This document shows positions 26,901-33,260 of a DNA stretch of 64,000 nt, piece after piece. Each line of letters opens with the position of its first letter. Position 1 is the first letter of the stretch. Origin of the DNA: Aliidiomarina indica (GTDB lineage Bacteria; Pseudomonadota; Gammaproteobacteria; Enterobacterales; Alteromonadaceae); NCBI RefSeq assembly GCF_015354615.1, contig NZ_JACAVQ010000009.1, positions 1 to 64,000 on the forward strand, given 5' to 3'. The position numbers were made by a program, and so were the translations under genes. The notes beneath the pieces were generated by a model that was not told the DNA's origin, did not search any database, and worked only from the letters and a program-made list of their open reading frames with translations.

Positions 26901-27141
26901 GTAATCGCTGAACTTGTTCGACGTCTAAAGCATGTTGGGGAGCAATAAGCTTTACGGCAATGTCAGAGCCGAGAATTTCATCGCGAGCGGCGTACACTTG
27001 CGCCTGACCACCAATGCCAATGGCCCCTAAAATGCGAAAACGACCAGCGAGGACATGACCTTCCGGTAATGTCCTCGTGTTCGTTAATGACGCTGTCTGG
27101 TGACCGGCAGTACCGCTTGGCCGGTCAGGGGTGACTGTCAC
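23959..27141 (-). CDS. Transmembrane Ser/Thr protein kinase with TolB/FlgO-like and TPR regions
   Basis: This 1060-residue protein starts at a GTG preceded by GGAGA. The cytoplasmic kinase domain (about 34-262) has the glycine loop GIGGQAQVY (42-50), Lys64, and the catalytic loop THADVKPEN, with D156, K158 and N161 but Ala in place of the HRD Arg. DFG is at 174-176 and APE at 196-198. The region after APE is short. One membrane helix lies near 274-294. Beyond it come an alpha/beta domain (about 305-440, with VVEQDRVDTLVRNLGL) that resembles TolB/FlgO-like modules, then about eight to ten TPR repeats to residue ~870 and a helical end. The topology puts the TPR part outside the cytoplasm. It probably couples an envelope cue to Ser/Thr phosphorylation. 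Confidence 0.88.
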   Translation of the reverse strand: MTVTPDRPSGTAGHQTASLTNTRTLPEGHVLAGRFRILGAIGIGGQAQVYAARDEILGSDIAVKLIAPQHALDVEQVQRLRQEALLARELNHPNIVRVFEFYQDGQWVFLTMGLIEGRSLAEFLHEGISRKQTELWSEQLLLALRACHSHNITHADVKPENILIDERGNLVLLDFGIGVHGDFERADFAGSQGYKAPEVTQFGKASPRSDSYSSGRLFADMLAATRFRRWHMGDWRWFLRLKRIAKHLSKPLAHQRITIEEAQERIAPAHHRNMAYTASVIGVSLVVLLYLVWSKPVGEVDGPVIADNVVTRVAIVYAPDDHLLGGISELLQLHLISQSGVDVVEQDRVDTLVRNLGLRPFRQQDHRNRLAQLVNADVLVLLQNSQISSGESPRVQVLLAEMPGNRLFGAFQGTVSNDALPQTMEQMLTHLNEQLALPARQPIVRPEELQRVEPVLRAMREGRDAEAQTFVRSLQEEWPEFAGGWLAGARLAGNQGNIQQARDQLDRVFQLSQDDEYWHLEGRALEAELSGDVNAAIAVTERLIQLFPGRSGLLERRAELALWMDDADTAIRMYQAALDLDPSSPERWFELARLRIIQGQIQQALDNELTQALIKFRQQENLRGQGMVLNAFGVAYLRWSDPSTAARYFNEALTFRTEERDPAGRAVTLANLANAKSIQRQYPEAEAALAEAAVLFSQTNDQLGLAQVENEWGILLEEQGRYREALTHYRMALDLRVEAGATLQQAESINNVAYMHFLMADFSQADIFWKQSLNVFTRIGDQSGILRTKLNLAHLSLTRGDYTSATHILSEVLEQAKDHRPEEELVTQYFLSHRNFSLGLIETAMQNSVRALSLSEEIGNIRAVIETRIWIAEMCAQLADSDCIIEQIELLEENQEQLNAEQVILLEWLHKTVGVYHNTATASEIAAFWSKFRKQLLPVQTELRVLLMTLELHPLPKDSWQWERVRELTRPVMYKEHMHGLYLQVIQFNDAQARESLRRMLQNHPYHWRNHLYYEIFSDEDSQRRADELRTALFEHMTPDQIEAYQRVYERPQTQDRTGN

Positions 27142-27232
27142 GTATTCTCTCCATCAGTGCTTTTGCTGATACTACCAAGAATACTCTGCTTGGTAATACC
27201 TTTGCAAAAACATATGTACAGAAAACGCGAAA

Positions 27233-28066
27233 TTATATTGCTTGTAACGTCGACAAGCGCTGTTCAAGGTCTTGAACTTGAAGCGCCATCGACAATTGAC
27301 GAGCAAACGCACGCACAATAACCAAGTCTGTATCCAAGAAGCTACGTTGCTCTGCGGTACTATCCGCATACAACACCGCAACCACCTGATTCCGATAGGT
27401 AACCGGGTAGCATAACAACGCTTGAATATGGTTTTTAATCACACTCTTTGCGTGAGAAAGCAGTGGGTCAGCACTAACCTTGGATAACACAACGGGCGTA
27501 TTTGTTGTGAGTGCCTGCTGAATGGCGGTTCGGCTTCCTGTGAACTGATCAGCATTCATCCACTCAGGGAATCCGGTACAACGGGATATATCACCTTGCT
27601 CATCAAGGAAAATAACCGCCGCACGATCACTTGAAAGAATGGTGCTTAAGGTTTCAGTTGCCGACATCAGCAAACGATTAAGTGAGGTTTCTCGAAACAT
27701 CTGCTCTGATGCAGTCTCAACGAATCGAGAACGCCACTGGCGGAAACTACTTTCTGCGGTAATCTGGCGATGGGGTACTTGCTCAAAATAACAGCTCACC
27801 GGCCCCAGCGAAATTTCCGCCCGCTTTGCCAAATGCAATTTGTTAATACGATCAGCGCCATTGAAGCAGCCATTTTGGCTGTTGTGATCAACAAGCGTCC
27901 AATTACCAGTGCGCGCCTCAAGGCGCGCATGGTAACGAGATACTTGCGGATCGTCGATGATGATATCGCAATCGTCCGCCCGACCAAGCAGATAGTCTTT
28001 TCCTTCAAAGAGGATATGACTCTCTGCGGGTCGGTGAGGATAACGAAGTTGAAGTCGTAATGGCAT
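27233..28066 (-). CDS. FHA-GAF signalling protein
   Basis: This 277-residue cytoplasmic protein has an N-terminal FHA domain (about 1-95) with phospho-threonine-binding landmarks: YLLGRADDCDI (GR), VSRYHARLE (SxxH) and DHNSQNGCFNG (NG). A GAF domain follows (about 120-265), with RAAVIFLDEQGDISR and ALLCYPVTYRNQVVAVLYAD, then a short C-terminal helix. FHA domains read Thr-phosphorylated partners, so it is a natural receiver for the downstream kinase. The GAF domain could add a small-molecule or redox input. It lies 20 bp after the exported-protein gene. A 91-bp gap separates it from the kinase gene. Confidence 0.9.
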   Translation of the reverse strand: MPLRLQLRYPHRPAESHILFEGKDYLLGRADDCDIIIDDPQVSRYHARLEARTGNWTLVDHNSQNGCFNGADRINKLHLAKRAEISLGPVSCYFEQVPHRQITAESSFRQWRSRFVETASEQMFRETSLNRLLMSATETLSTILSSDRAAVIFLDEQGDISRCTGFPEWMNADQFTGSRTAIQQALTTNTPVVLSKVSADPLLSHAKSVIKNHIQALLCYPVTYRNQVVAVLYADSTAEQRSFLDTDLVIVRAFARQLSMALQVQDLEQRLSTLQAI

Positions 28067-28086
28067 AATTCACGCTCACTTCGTGA

Positions 28087-28911
28087 TTAAAGTTGTGAAA
28101 GCGTAAAGCGCAAGTTCCGAGCGCGCGTTAACAGCTCACCTTTTACGTTTTCGATATCATCTGATGAGCGCCATACATCAGGAATGCTGTCACCAGAGGT
28201 GCGCTCAAGGACACGGATGAAGTTATTTACCATAGACGCCGCGGCGTTATAACGACCTTCGTGTACATGGTTTTCTGCATTACGGCTGAGTGCACGTAAT
28301 TCTGAACCGACTTCATCACCGAGCGAATCAACATACGAATATAAGTAGCTCGACATTTCCTGCACTTTTGCAACAGCCTGCGCTTGTGGGTCGCGGTTGT
28401 CGACCAAAATTAGGAAATCAGAGAATTGCCCTGTTGAACCACGCGCCCGCAGACTGCCCGCTGCAGTGAGCGTGGTAATGTCTTCAAACTGGGCTTGATT
28501 ATGTGAACGGAACATCCGCAGATTATCCGCAAAATCGATGCTCTGGGTGTACAGCTCTAATTGTGCTTCACCAGTAAACGCGAAACCACGGTCAGGACGC
28601 GCAGTTACGGTTATCAGTACTGGGAAGCTGTCATGCAATGCTGTGAGCATTGAATCAGGTAAGCGACTGGTGATGCTGGCATCAAAAGGTGATACCCGCT
28701 GTGCAGTCACTTTAAAGTTTGTTTCATTCAAGCCTACCGCGTGCTCAAACGAAATAGAAAAATCGAATGATAGGCCGTGATCAAGTTTTACATCAGCAAC
28801 CACTCGGTTGTTGTGATAGGTCACCGTACTTGTTGGTGCCGCCACTGCTGCCATCATTGCTTGAGCCACTAAGCCCAACGCTAACATCATCGTTATGAGA
28901 TACTTTTGCAT
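28087..28911 (-). CDS. Exported protein of unknown function, first gene of the kinase operon
   Basis: This 274-residue protein has a clear signal peptide (MQKYLITMMLALGLVAQAMMAAVAAP, cleavage near residue 25). I do not recognise the mature part. It has a beta-rich first half (VTYHNNRVVADVKLDHGLSFDFSISFEHAVG, PVLITVTARPDRGFAFTGEAQLELYTQ). The second half is helical with charged stretches (YLYSYVDSLGDEVGSELRALSRNAENHVHEGRYNAAASMVNNFIRVL). AGAGGA supports the start. As the first gene of the operon encoding the kinase with an extracytoplasmic TPR region, it could be the periplasmic ligand or sensor partner; that is inference from position only. Confidence 0.75.
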   Translation of the reverse strand: MQKYLITMMLALGLVAQAMMAAVAAPTSTVTYHNNRVVADVKLDHGLSFDFSISFEHAVGLNETNFKVTAQRVSPFDASITSRLPDSMLTALHDSFPVLITVTARPDRGFAFTGEAQLELYTQSIDFADNLRMFRSHNQAQFEDITTLTAAGSLRARGSTGQFSDFLILVDNRDPQAQAVAKVQEMSSYLYSYVDSLGDEVGSELRALSRNAENHVHEGRYNAAASMVNNFIRVLERTSGDSIPDVWRSSDDIENVKGELLTRARNLRFTLSQL

Positions 28912-29068
28912 CTTCGTTATCCTCTTTGTTTAACCAACTAACTGCCATTACCCTGCCAGATTAAGCGATAAAGACAGGTGCAAGCAACTAGCATTGCTCC
29001 CTTTTGAGGCAATAGCATGGCAACAAGATAGATTAAACGCTATAGGGGTTTACCCTCAATTTGTACAA

Positions 29069-29103
29069 AAAAACCCCTTTTTTTTCCGAAAAAGGGGTTT
29101 TTT
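29069..29103. terminator. Intrinsic terminator between the methyltransferase gene and the kinase operon
   Basis: AAAACCCCTTTTT and AAAAAGGGGTTTT form a long stem with T-runs readable on both strands. It lies 36 bp beyond the methyltransferase stop (leftward) and should isolate it from the operon starting at 28911. Confidence 0.85.
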
Positions 29104-29138
29104 ATCGTTACAAGGGCTTTTTGTCAGAAAACTATCGA

Positions 29139-30125
29139 TTAATCAGCTTTCTTTACAATCTCAATGGCCCACGCAAAAGGTTCAGAACCAATCACAAAAT
29201 CAGAGTAATCGTTCTGTTTTGATGCTTTTCCAGCAGACTTAATCATGGCTTTTACATCGGCTTCGGTGAGTGACGCATTCACCTGATCTTGAACCCGCAT
29301 CAGATGGGCTAACAGAATGTTGTATTCCTGGCCTAGCGCACGCAGGGCTTGCTCGGCTTTATCAGCATCATCGACCACTTGAATCAAGCGAGCGACGCGG
29401 CCAATGATGTCATCGACCCAAACCCGCTCCGCTTCAGAGCTAAAGCGCTCACGCAACATATCCATAATCCAGCGGGTAGTTTTCTCCGTCGCTTGACCAT
29501 GTTGGCTCGTCTTCCAGCTCTCCACCGAGCCAGCTTTCAGATACTGCAGGCCAATGCGCAAGAGTAAATCTGCCTGCATGAATAGGGGCGTTTCATTTAA
29601 GGTGTAATCGAAAACACGAACGCCCGTTTTCGAGTCCTGCATAATGGTCGACTTATGATGATGGGCTAGCATCACCAGTTTTCCACCCGGTTTAAGAACC
29701 CGCAGAATTTCTTTCATGGCCGCTTTTTTGTCTGCGTACTCGAATGCAAACTGACTGACCACACAATCCACAGAAGCATCATCAAACGGAAGCTTGCTCA
29801 TGTCCGTTTCGCCGTGAAATTGAATTTCACTCAGCATGGCTTTTAATTCAGGCAACCCGTCGACATCTTCTACTGGATTAATGGCTGCCGCATCGACGCC
29901 ATGTACTGTCCAGTCTTTCTTTTGTTGTTTAGCGAACTGACGGGCTAATAGTGCTAGTGCACCGTTTCCTGTACCGACATCAACAACAACTGCGTTATCG
30001 TCGAGGTCTTTTAAGTGAAATTCCCAGAATGTTCTGACATCACCATCGTAACCGCGCCCCGCATCTCCCTCAGCGAAACTGCTTAGTGCGTTCGAACTTT
30101 TCCAGTACTGACTCCAATGTTTCAT
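29139..30125 (-). CDS. Class I SAM-dependent methyltransferase
   Basis: This protein has 328 residues from the ATG at 30125 (MKHWSQYWKSSNALSSFAEGD). An upstream in-frame extension to 30185 has no family support and would reach the divergent malic-enzyme leader. Motif I is VVDVGTGNGALALLARQ, motif II contains VHGVDAAAINP, and motifs IV and VI are SVDCVVSQFAFEYAD and LRVLKPGGKLVML, typical of Methyltransf_11/25 folds. The C-terminal ~130 residues are helical and unique. The substrate is unknown. It is a single gene with its own terminator, placed between the kinase operon and the malic-enzyme gene. Confidence 0.85.
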   Translation of the reverse strand: MKHWSQYWKSSNALSSFAEGDAGRGYDGDVRTFWEFHLKDLDDNAVVVDVGTGNGALALLARQFAKQQKKDWTVHGVDAAAINPVEDVDGLPELKAMLSEIQFHGETDMSKLPFDDASVDCVVSQFAFEYADKKAAMKEILRVLKPGGKLVMLAHHHKSTIMQDSKTGVRVFDYTLNETPLFMQADLLLRIGLQYLKAGSVESWKTSQHGQATEKTTRWIMDMLRERFSSEAERVWVDDIIGRVARLIQVVDDADKAEQALRALGQEYNILLAHLMRVQDQVNASLTEADVKAMIKSAGKASKQNDYSDFVIGSEPFAWAIEIVKKAD

Positions 30126-30407
30126 ATAGTTACGTCTCTGTATTTTTAGTCTTATATTTGGCCCTGCGGTGGCCGAGGTGCGCACGCCATGGCGACGCTA
30201 CCTTTCCCCCTGAAGTTGTCAAGCAACACCATACCTGCGGGGCGTTTTGCAAGCAAGTCTCATAGACCAACGGGTGCCGGAAAAAGCGTCAACCCATTGG
30301 TAAGATTTGTTCATTTTAAAAAACCCATTACACTCCCTTATTACTCTTGGATTCTTGGTTACTCTGGATTCTTCATCCTGCACACTGTTTATGGACACCA
30401 CATCACC

Positions 30408-31658
30408 ATGACCGATTTCCGCCAACAAGCCCTTGATTATCATGCACTTCCAGTGCCTGGAAAAATTAGTATTGAGCTCACCAAGCCGGCTGAAACCGTA
30501 AGAGATTTAGCGCTCGCCTACAGCCCGGGAGTGGCTGAGCCTGTCCGCGCCATCGCGGAAAACCCAGATGATGTTTACAAATACACCGCAAAAGGAAATC
30601 TGGTGGCGGTGATCAGTAATGGCACCGCCATTCTTGGATTGGGCAATCTAGGCCCGATGGCCTCGAAACCTGTGATGGAAGGAAAGGCATTGTTATTTAA
30701 GCGTTTCGCTGGCTTAGATTCCATTGATATCGAAGTCACCCATCGCACCACGCAAGATTTTATTAATACGGTGGCCAGCATTGCTAATACCTTTGGGGGC
30801 ATCAACCTCGAAGATATTAAAGCGCCAGAATGTTTTGAAATTGAGAAGGCGCTTATCGAACGTTGCGATATTCCTGTATTTCATGACGACCAGCATGGCA
30901 CCGCCATTGTTACCGCAGCGGGCTTGCTCAACGCCCTAGATATTCAAGGCAAAACCATCCAAGAAGCACAAATTGTATGCATGGGTGCCGGCGCTGCGGC
31001 TATTGCCTGTATGGAATTACTGATTCAGTGCGGCGCGCAACGTGAGCATATTTATATGCTCGATTCGAAAGGTGTGATTCACACCCGACGCACCGATTTA
31101 AACGAATACAAATTGTTGTTCGCCAACAACACTGATAAACGGACCTTACAAGAAGTGATTACCGGGGCAGACGTGTTTGTTGGGGTATCTGGCCCGAACC
31201 TGCTCAGTGCCGACGACCTGCGCCTGATGGCAGATAATCCCATCGTGTTTGCCTGTTCTAATCCAGACCCAGAAATTCACCCGGATATCGCCAACAGCGC
31301 GCGCGATGATCTGATCATGGCCACAGGCCGTTCAGACTATCCAAACCAAGTAAATAACGTGTTGTGCTTCCCATTTATTTTTCGTGGCGCCCTTGATGTG
31401 CGCGCAAGTGCCATTAACGATGAAATGAAACTTGCGGCCGTTCATGCACTCAAAGATTTAGCACGAGAAACCGTGCCTGAGAAAGTGTTAGCTGCGGCCA
31501 ATGTCAGCGCACTTTCATTCGGTAAAGATTATATTATTCCGAAGCCTATGGACCCACGTTTGTGCGCCCGCGTTGCCCGAGCTGTCGCCATTGCGGCTGT
31601 TGAATCTGGCGTGGCGCGCATCGATTTACCAGAGAATTATTTTTCTGAAGGAGGTTAG
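30408..31658 (+). CDS. Malic enzyme, short form without a phosphotransacetylase domain
   Basis: This enzyme oxidatively decarboxylates malate to pyruvate with NAD(P)+. It has 416 residues from MTDFRQQALDYHALPVPGK at 30408; the open frame runs 73 codons further upstream without family similarity. Diagnostic blocks are LALAYSPGVAEPV, KGNLVAVISNGTAILGLGN, DDQHGTAIVTAAGLLNAL and the dinucleotide motif VCMGAGAAAIACMELL. It lacks the C-terminal phosphotransacetylase-like domain of E. coli MaeB (759 residues), resembling Vibrio or Bacillus short forms. A lipoprotein gene starts one base after its stop, with its ribosome-binding site inside this gene's end. Confidence 0.92.
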   Translation: MTDFRQQALDYHALPVPGKISIELTKPAETVRDLALAYSPGVAEPVRAIAENPDDVYKYTAKGNLVAVISNGTAILGLGNLGPMASKPVMEGKALLFKRFAGLDSIDIEVTHRTTQDFINTVASIANTFGGINLEDIKAPECFEIEKALIERCDIPVFHDDQHGTAIVTAAGLLNALDIQGKTIQEAQIVCMGAGAAAIACMELLIQCGAQREHIYMLDSKGVIHTRRTDLNEYKLLFANNTDKRTLQEVITGADVFVGVSGPNLLSADDLRLMADNPIVFACSNPDPEIHPDIANSARDDLIMATGRSDYPNQVNNVLCFPFIFRGALDVRASAINDEMKLAAVHALKDLARETVPEKVLAAANVSALSFGKDYIIPKPMDPRLCARVARAVAIAAVESGVARIDLPENYFSEGG

Positions 31659-31659
31659 A

Positions 31660-32103
31660 ATGCGCAAACTTTTATTGGCTAGCGTGGCCGTCGGCATCGC
31701 CCTCATGATGAGTGGCTGTGCAAGTCCGGGGAGCAACGATGCGGAGCCGATCATAGCTCTTGACCAGAATCCTCAAACCCTTCGAGCCTTTCGCGACGAC
31801 CCAGGCATGGCTGACTTTCGTCATTCCGGTCCGATTGATATTCAATGGTACGATGAAACATTACGGGAACAACACCTGGCGTATGCCGCATTACCACGGG
31901 GTAGTGAACTGCCCACAGAATTAGCGCAAGCGGAGCGGCAGATTCGCTGGGCAGTGAATTATCCCATCCGTTTTGGCGTGTCTGGAAACCGCCTCTGGAT
32001 TGAGCCACGCGGCGCCGATGTCGATTATCGTTACGTGGTCGAGGCACTGGCGGGCACCGGCTTGTTCACGCGCGTGCAAGCCGGCCATCTCATTTATCAG
32101 TAA
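31660..32103 (+). CDS. Small lipoprotein coupled to the malic enzyme gene
   Basis: This 147-residue protein has a lipoprotein signal: basic start MRKLLLASVAVGIALMMSGC with the lipid-modified Cys at residue 20. Position -3 is Met rather than the usual Leu. The mature part is hydrophilic with no domain I recognise; RYVVEALAGTGLFTRVQAGHLIY ends it. A strong ribosome-binding site, GAAGGAGG, overlaps the malic-enzyme stop region and the ATG is 2 bases beyond the stop, so translation is coupled. An open frame extends upstream to 31501 inside the malic-enzyme gene, but the signal peptide fixes the start. Its envelope role is unknown. Confidence 0.8.
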   Translation: MRKLLLASVAVGIALMMSGCASPGSNDAEPIIALDQNPQTLRAFRDDPGMADFRHSGPIDIQWYDETLREQHLAYAALPRGSELPTELAQAERQIRWAVNYPIRFGVSGNRLWIEPRGADVDYRYVVEALAGTGLFTRVQAGHLIYQ

Positions 32104-32118
32104 AATCGGTGCGCTAAA

Positions 32119-32676
32119 CTACGAACCGAGGTGGCTGCCTAAGCCTTTGGGTAACCGCTTCGGTTCGAATATCTCTATCCAATAGCCGTCCGGATCTTGG
32201 ATAAAGGCAATATCGTTCATTTTCCCATCTTGTGGACGTTTCACAAAAGAAACGCCTAAGTCTTCAAAGCGTTTACAGGCTTCATCAAGATTGGGTACGG
32301 CAAAGCCAATATGACCAAACCCTTTCGGTTCATCGTTGCCATTGTGATAGGTCAGATCATCGTCGTTTTCACTTCCCCAGTTGTGCGTGAGCTCCAACAT
32401 GGCGGGACGTGAAAAGGTTTCGACTAAGCGTGTATCCGCATCCTCCGACCAATCTTTCAACTGCTCTGGGGTCAGTGCCGCGAGAAAGAACAAGGTAAAT
32501 TTCATTTCAGGAAAGGGTAACCGCTTCACCAGCGTCATGCCGAGCACCCGGGTATAGAAATCAAGGGTCACTTCCGGATCTTTAATCCGCAACATGGTTT
32601 GGTTAAACACGTAGGCGTGGGTTGCCTCATCGTGCTCCTCGCATACACCTGGCGCAGTCTCAAAATGGCGGCTCAT
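32119..32676 (-). CDS. gloA: Lactoylglutathione lyase (glyoxalase I)
   Basis: GloA isomerises the methylglyoxal-glutathione hemithioacetal to S-lactoylglutathione. The 185-residue form is the longer type found in pseudomonads and eukaryotes, with an N-terminal extension (EEHDEATHAYVFNQTM). Metal ligands are visible as Gln in FNQTMLRIKD, Glu in AMLELTHNWGSE, His in GFGHIGFAVP and Glu in GYWIEIFEP. This version is usually zinc-dependent, while the E. coli short form uses nickel; that is family knowledge. It is convergent with the lipoprotein gene and lies downstream of metJ on the same strand (32 bp), possibly co-transcribed. Confidence 0.95.
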   Translation of the reverse strand: MSRHFETAPGVCEEHDEATHAYVFNQTMLRIKDPEVTLDFYTRVLGMTLVKRLPFPEMKFTLFFLAALTPEQLKDWSEDADTRLVETFSRPAMLELTHNWGSENDDDLTYHNGNDEPKGFGHIGFAVPNLDEACKRFEDLGVSFVKRPQDGKMNDIAFIQDPDGYWIEIFEPKRLPKGLGSHLGS

Positions 32677-32708
32677 GTTTCCTCCACTGATTTGATAAAA
32701 AATAAAAA

Positions 32709-33038
32709 CTATTCAGGATCAGACGTGAGGTCTTCTTCTGAATATTCAACCCCCAAATCCTTCATGATGCGCCGTGCTTCGGCAGGAATTTTGTGTGGGT
32801 TGTCTTTGCGCAGGTCATCATCGCTGGGTAACGGCTGTCCGGTAAAGGCGTGCAAAAATGCCTCACATAGGAGTTCACTGTTGGTCGCATGCCGCAGGTT
32901 TGCCACCTGTCGCCGCGTGCGCTCATCAGTAAGCACTTTGAGTACGTTGACAGGAATAGACACCGTGATTTTCTTCACTTGTGTACTCTTTTTGCCATGC
33001 TCGGCATACGGATAGATGTACTCACCATCCCATTTCAT
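32709..33038 (-). CDS. metJ: Methionine regulon repressor MetJ
   Basis: MetJ is a ribbon-helix-helix repressor that binds tandem met boxes with S-adenosylmethionine as co-repressor. The 109 residues match E. coli MetJ almost throughout: [20 protein letters not shown], the DNA-contacting strand [28 protein letters not shown] and [17 protein letters not shown] supports the start. It is divergent from metL, with 222 bp between them, including two or three tandem 8-bp sequences resembling met boxes. metB, which often lies next to metJ, is absent here. Confidence 0.98.
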   Translation of the reverse strand: MKWDGEYIYPYAEHGKKSTQVKKITVSIPVNVLKVLTDERTRRQVANLRHATNSELLCEAFLHAFTGQPLPSDDDLRKDNPHKIPAEARRIMKDLGVEYSEEDLTSDPE

Positions 33039-33178
33039 TCTGAAAACCTCCGGTAAATATGTACTGCCTTGATGCGCATTGCGCTATTCTTGTTATGACA
33101 TCGGAGCCTATGCGCAAGATCCTTTTGGAATATGCTTATGCTCTTGTGGCGGCTAGTATGTCATTTTTTGCTGTATTT

Positions 33179-33202
33179 AGCCATCTAAACTTCTATTTGT
33201 CA
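33179..33202. promoter_or_regulatory. Putative tandem met boxes (MetJ operator)
   Basis: Consecutive 8-mers AGCCATCT and AAACTTCT each match the met-box consensus AGACGTCT at six of eight positions. A third, ATTTGTCA, matches at four. The phase of exactly 8 bp is what MetJ requires. The site lies 59-82 bp upstream of the metL ATG in an AT-rich divergent region. Confidence 0.5.
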
Positions 33203-33260
33203 TTTAAGTTCGATATGATGCCGACACTCCATACATCAATGAGGCACGCAGTCACGCAGC

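Noticed and set aside
30189-30407. Upstream extension of the malic-enzyme frame (73 codons)
   Set aside because: The extra residues do not resemble malic enzymes and cover the likely promoter and leader; family alignment begins at MTDFRQQALDYH.
32150-32180. GGTTCGAAT reminiscent of a tRNA T-arm
   Set aside because: It lies inside the gloA coding sequence and no acceptor, D or anticodon arm can be formed around it.
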